Below, piece after piece: positions 6,010-6,066 of a stretch of DNA of 6,066 bases. A model generated the notes under the pieces. The model was not told the DNA's origin and searched no databases. It saw only the letters and a list, made by a program, of their open reading frames with translations. The translations under genes and the position numbers were made by a program. This stretch comes from JADJLQ01 sp964396995 (GTDB lineage Bacteria > Bacteroidota > Bacteroidia > Chitinophagales > Saprospiraceae): NCBI GenBank assembly GCA_964396995.1, contig CAYNIG010000306.1, positions 1 through 6,066 on the forward strand. The letters are read 5' to 3'. How positions within the stretch are numbered: position 1 is the first letter of the stretch; the number at the start of each line of letters is the position of its first letter.

Positions 6010-6066
6010 ATGCCGAAAATGTTCGTACTGGATACCTCCGTATTACTATTTGACCACAATTCACTC
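6010..6066 (+). CDS. PIN/PhoH-family protein, N-terminus only (3' partial)
   Basis: Nineteen codons are visible, reading MPKMFVLDTSVLLFDHNSL, and the frame runs off the right edge. VLDTSVLL followed by DHNS is the opening of a PIN ribonuclease domain with its first conserved acidic residue (Asp8). In Bacteroidota this wording with a Lys-Met-Phe lead-in is typical of long PhoH-like proteins that pair an N-terminal PIN domain with a C-terminal P-loop PhoH ATPase, thought to act in RNA metabolism. Only the PIN start is seen; the PhoH part is inferred. The ATG follows an A-rich stretch (TATAAAAAAACTTCAACCC) with no Shine-Dalgarno, usual for this phylum. A stand-alone PIN protein remains possible. 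Confidence 0.62.
   Translation, partial: MPKMFVLDTSVLLFDHNSL

Overview
The window looks like a chromosomal segment of a Bacteroidota bacterium, probably from the Chitinophagia/Sphingobacteriia side of the phylum. This is inferred from moderately AT-rich DNA, genes without clear Shine-Dalgarno sequences, a DUF5690-type membrane protein, a YncE-like propeller fused to a phosphoesterase on a lipoprotein signal, a PIN/PhoH-type N-terminus, and promoter-like TAnnTTTG motifs. The taxonomic call is made from protein style only.

Layout. Positions 1-3016 carry three plus-strand genes that read as one operon, joined by two 4-base ATGA start/stop overlaps. They are a 5'-truncated zinc-type alcohol dehydrogenase of the phosphonate-associated type, a phosphonatase-like HAD hydrolase, and a 12-helix MFS transporter of the DUF5690 type. 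A hairpin over the transporter stop codon separates them from a convergent minus-strand gene (3053-5506). That gene encodes a large predicted lipoprotein with a seven-bladed YncE-like propeller and a C-terminal phosphoesterase domain. It starts at GTG, nine bases after an in-frame stop. A 503-base intergenic region (5507-6009) then divides it from the first 19 codons of a divergent PIN/PhoH-family gene that runs off the window. The intergenic region holds candidate promoters for both directions, a GC-rich island with long open frames on both strands, and an AT-only inverted repeat just before the PhoH start.

How the genes may work together. The HAD protein keeps the hallmarks of phosphonoacetaldehyde hydrolase-like enzymes: nucleophile Asp, DxSGT in place of DxDxT, a cap-domain lysine able to form a Schiff base, and Arg in place of the usual motif III Lys. 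The dehydrogenase belongs to a clade known to sit beside such hydrolases. The transporter has two arginines, in TM1 and TM7, placed like the phosphate-binding pair of the glycerol-3-phosphate antiporter GlpT. The simplest reading is a small uptake and breakdown module for a phosphonate or related organophosphorus compound, possibly helped by the extracytoplasmic phosphoesterase next door. The substrate is not known from the sequence. The 5' end of the operon, where an amine- or FAD-dependent oxidoreductase might lie, is outside the window.
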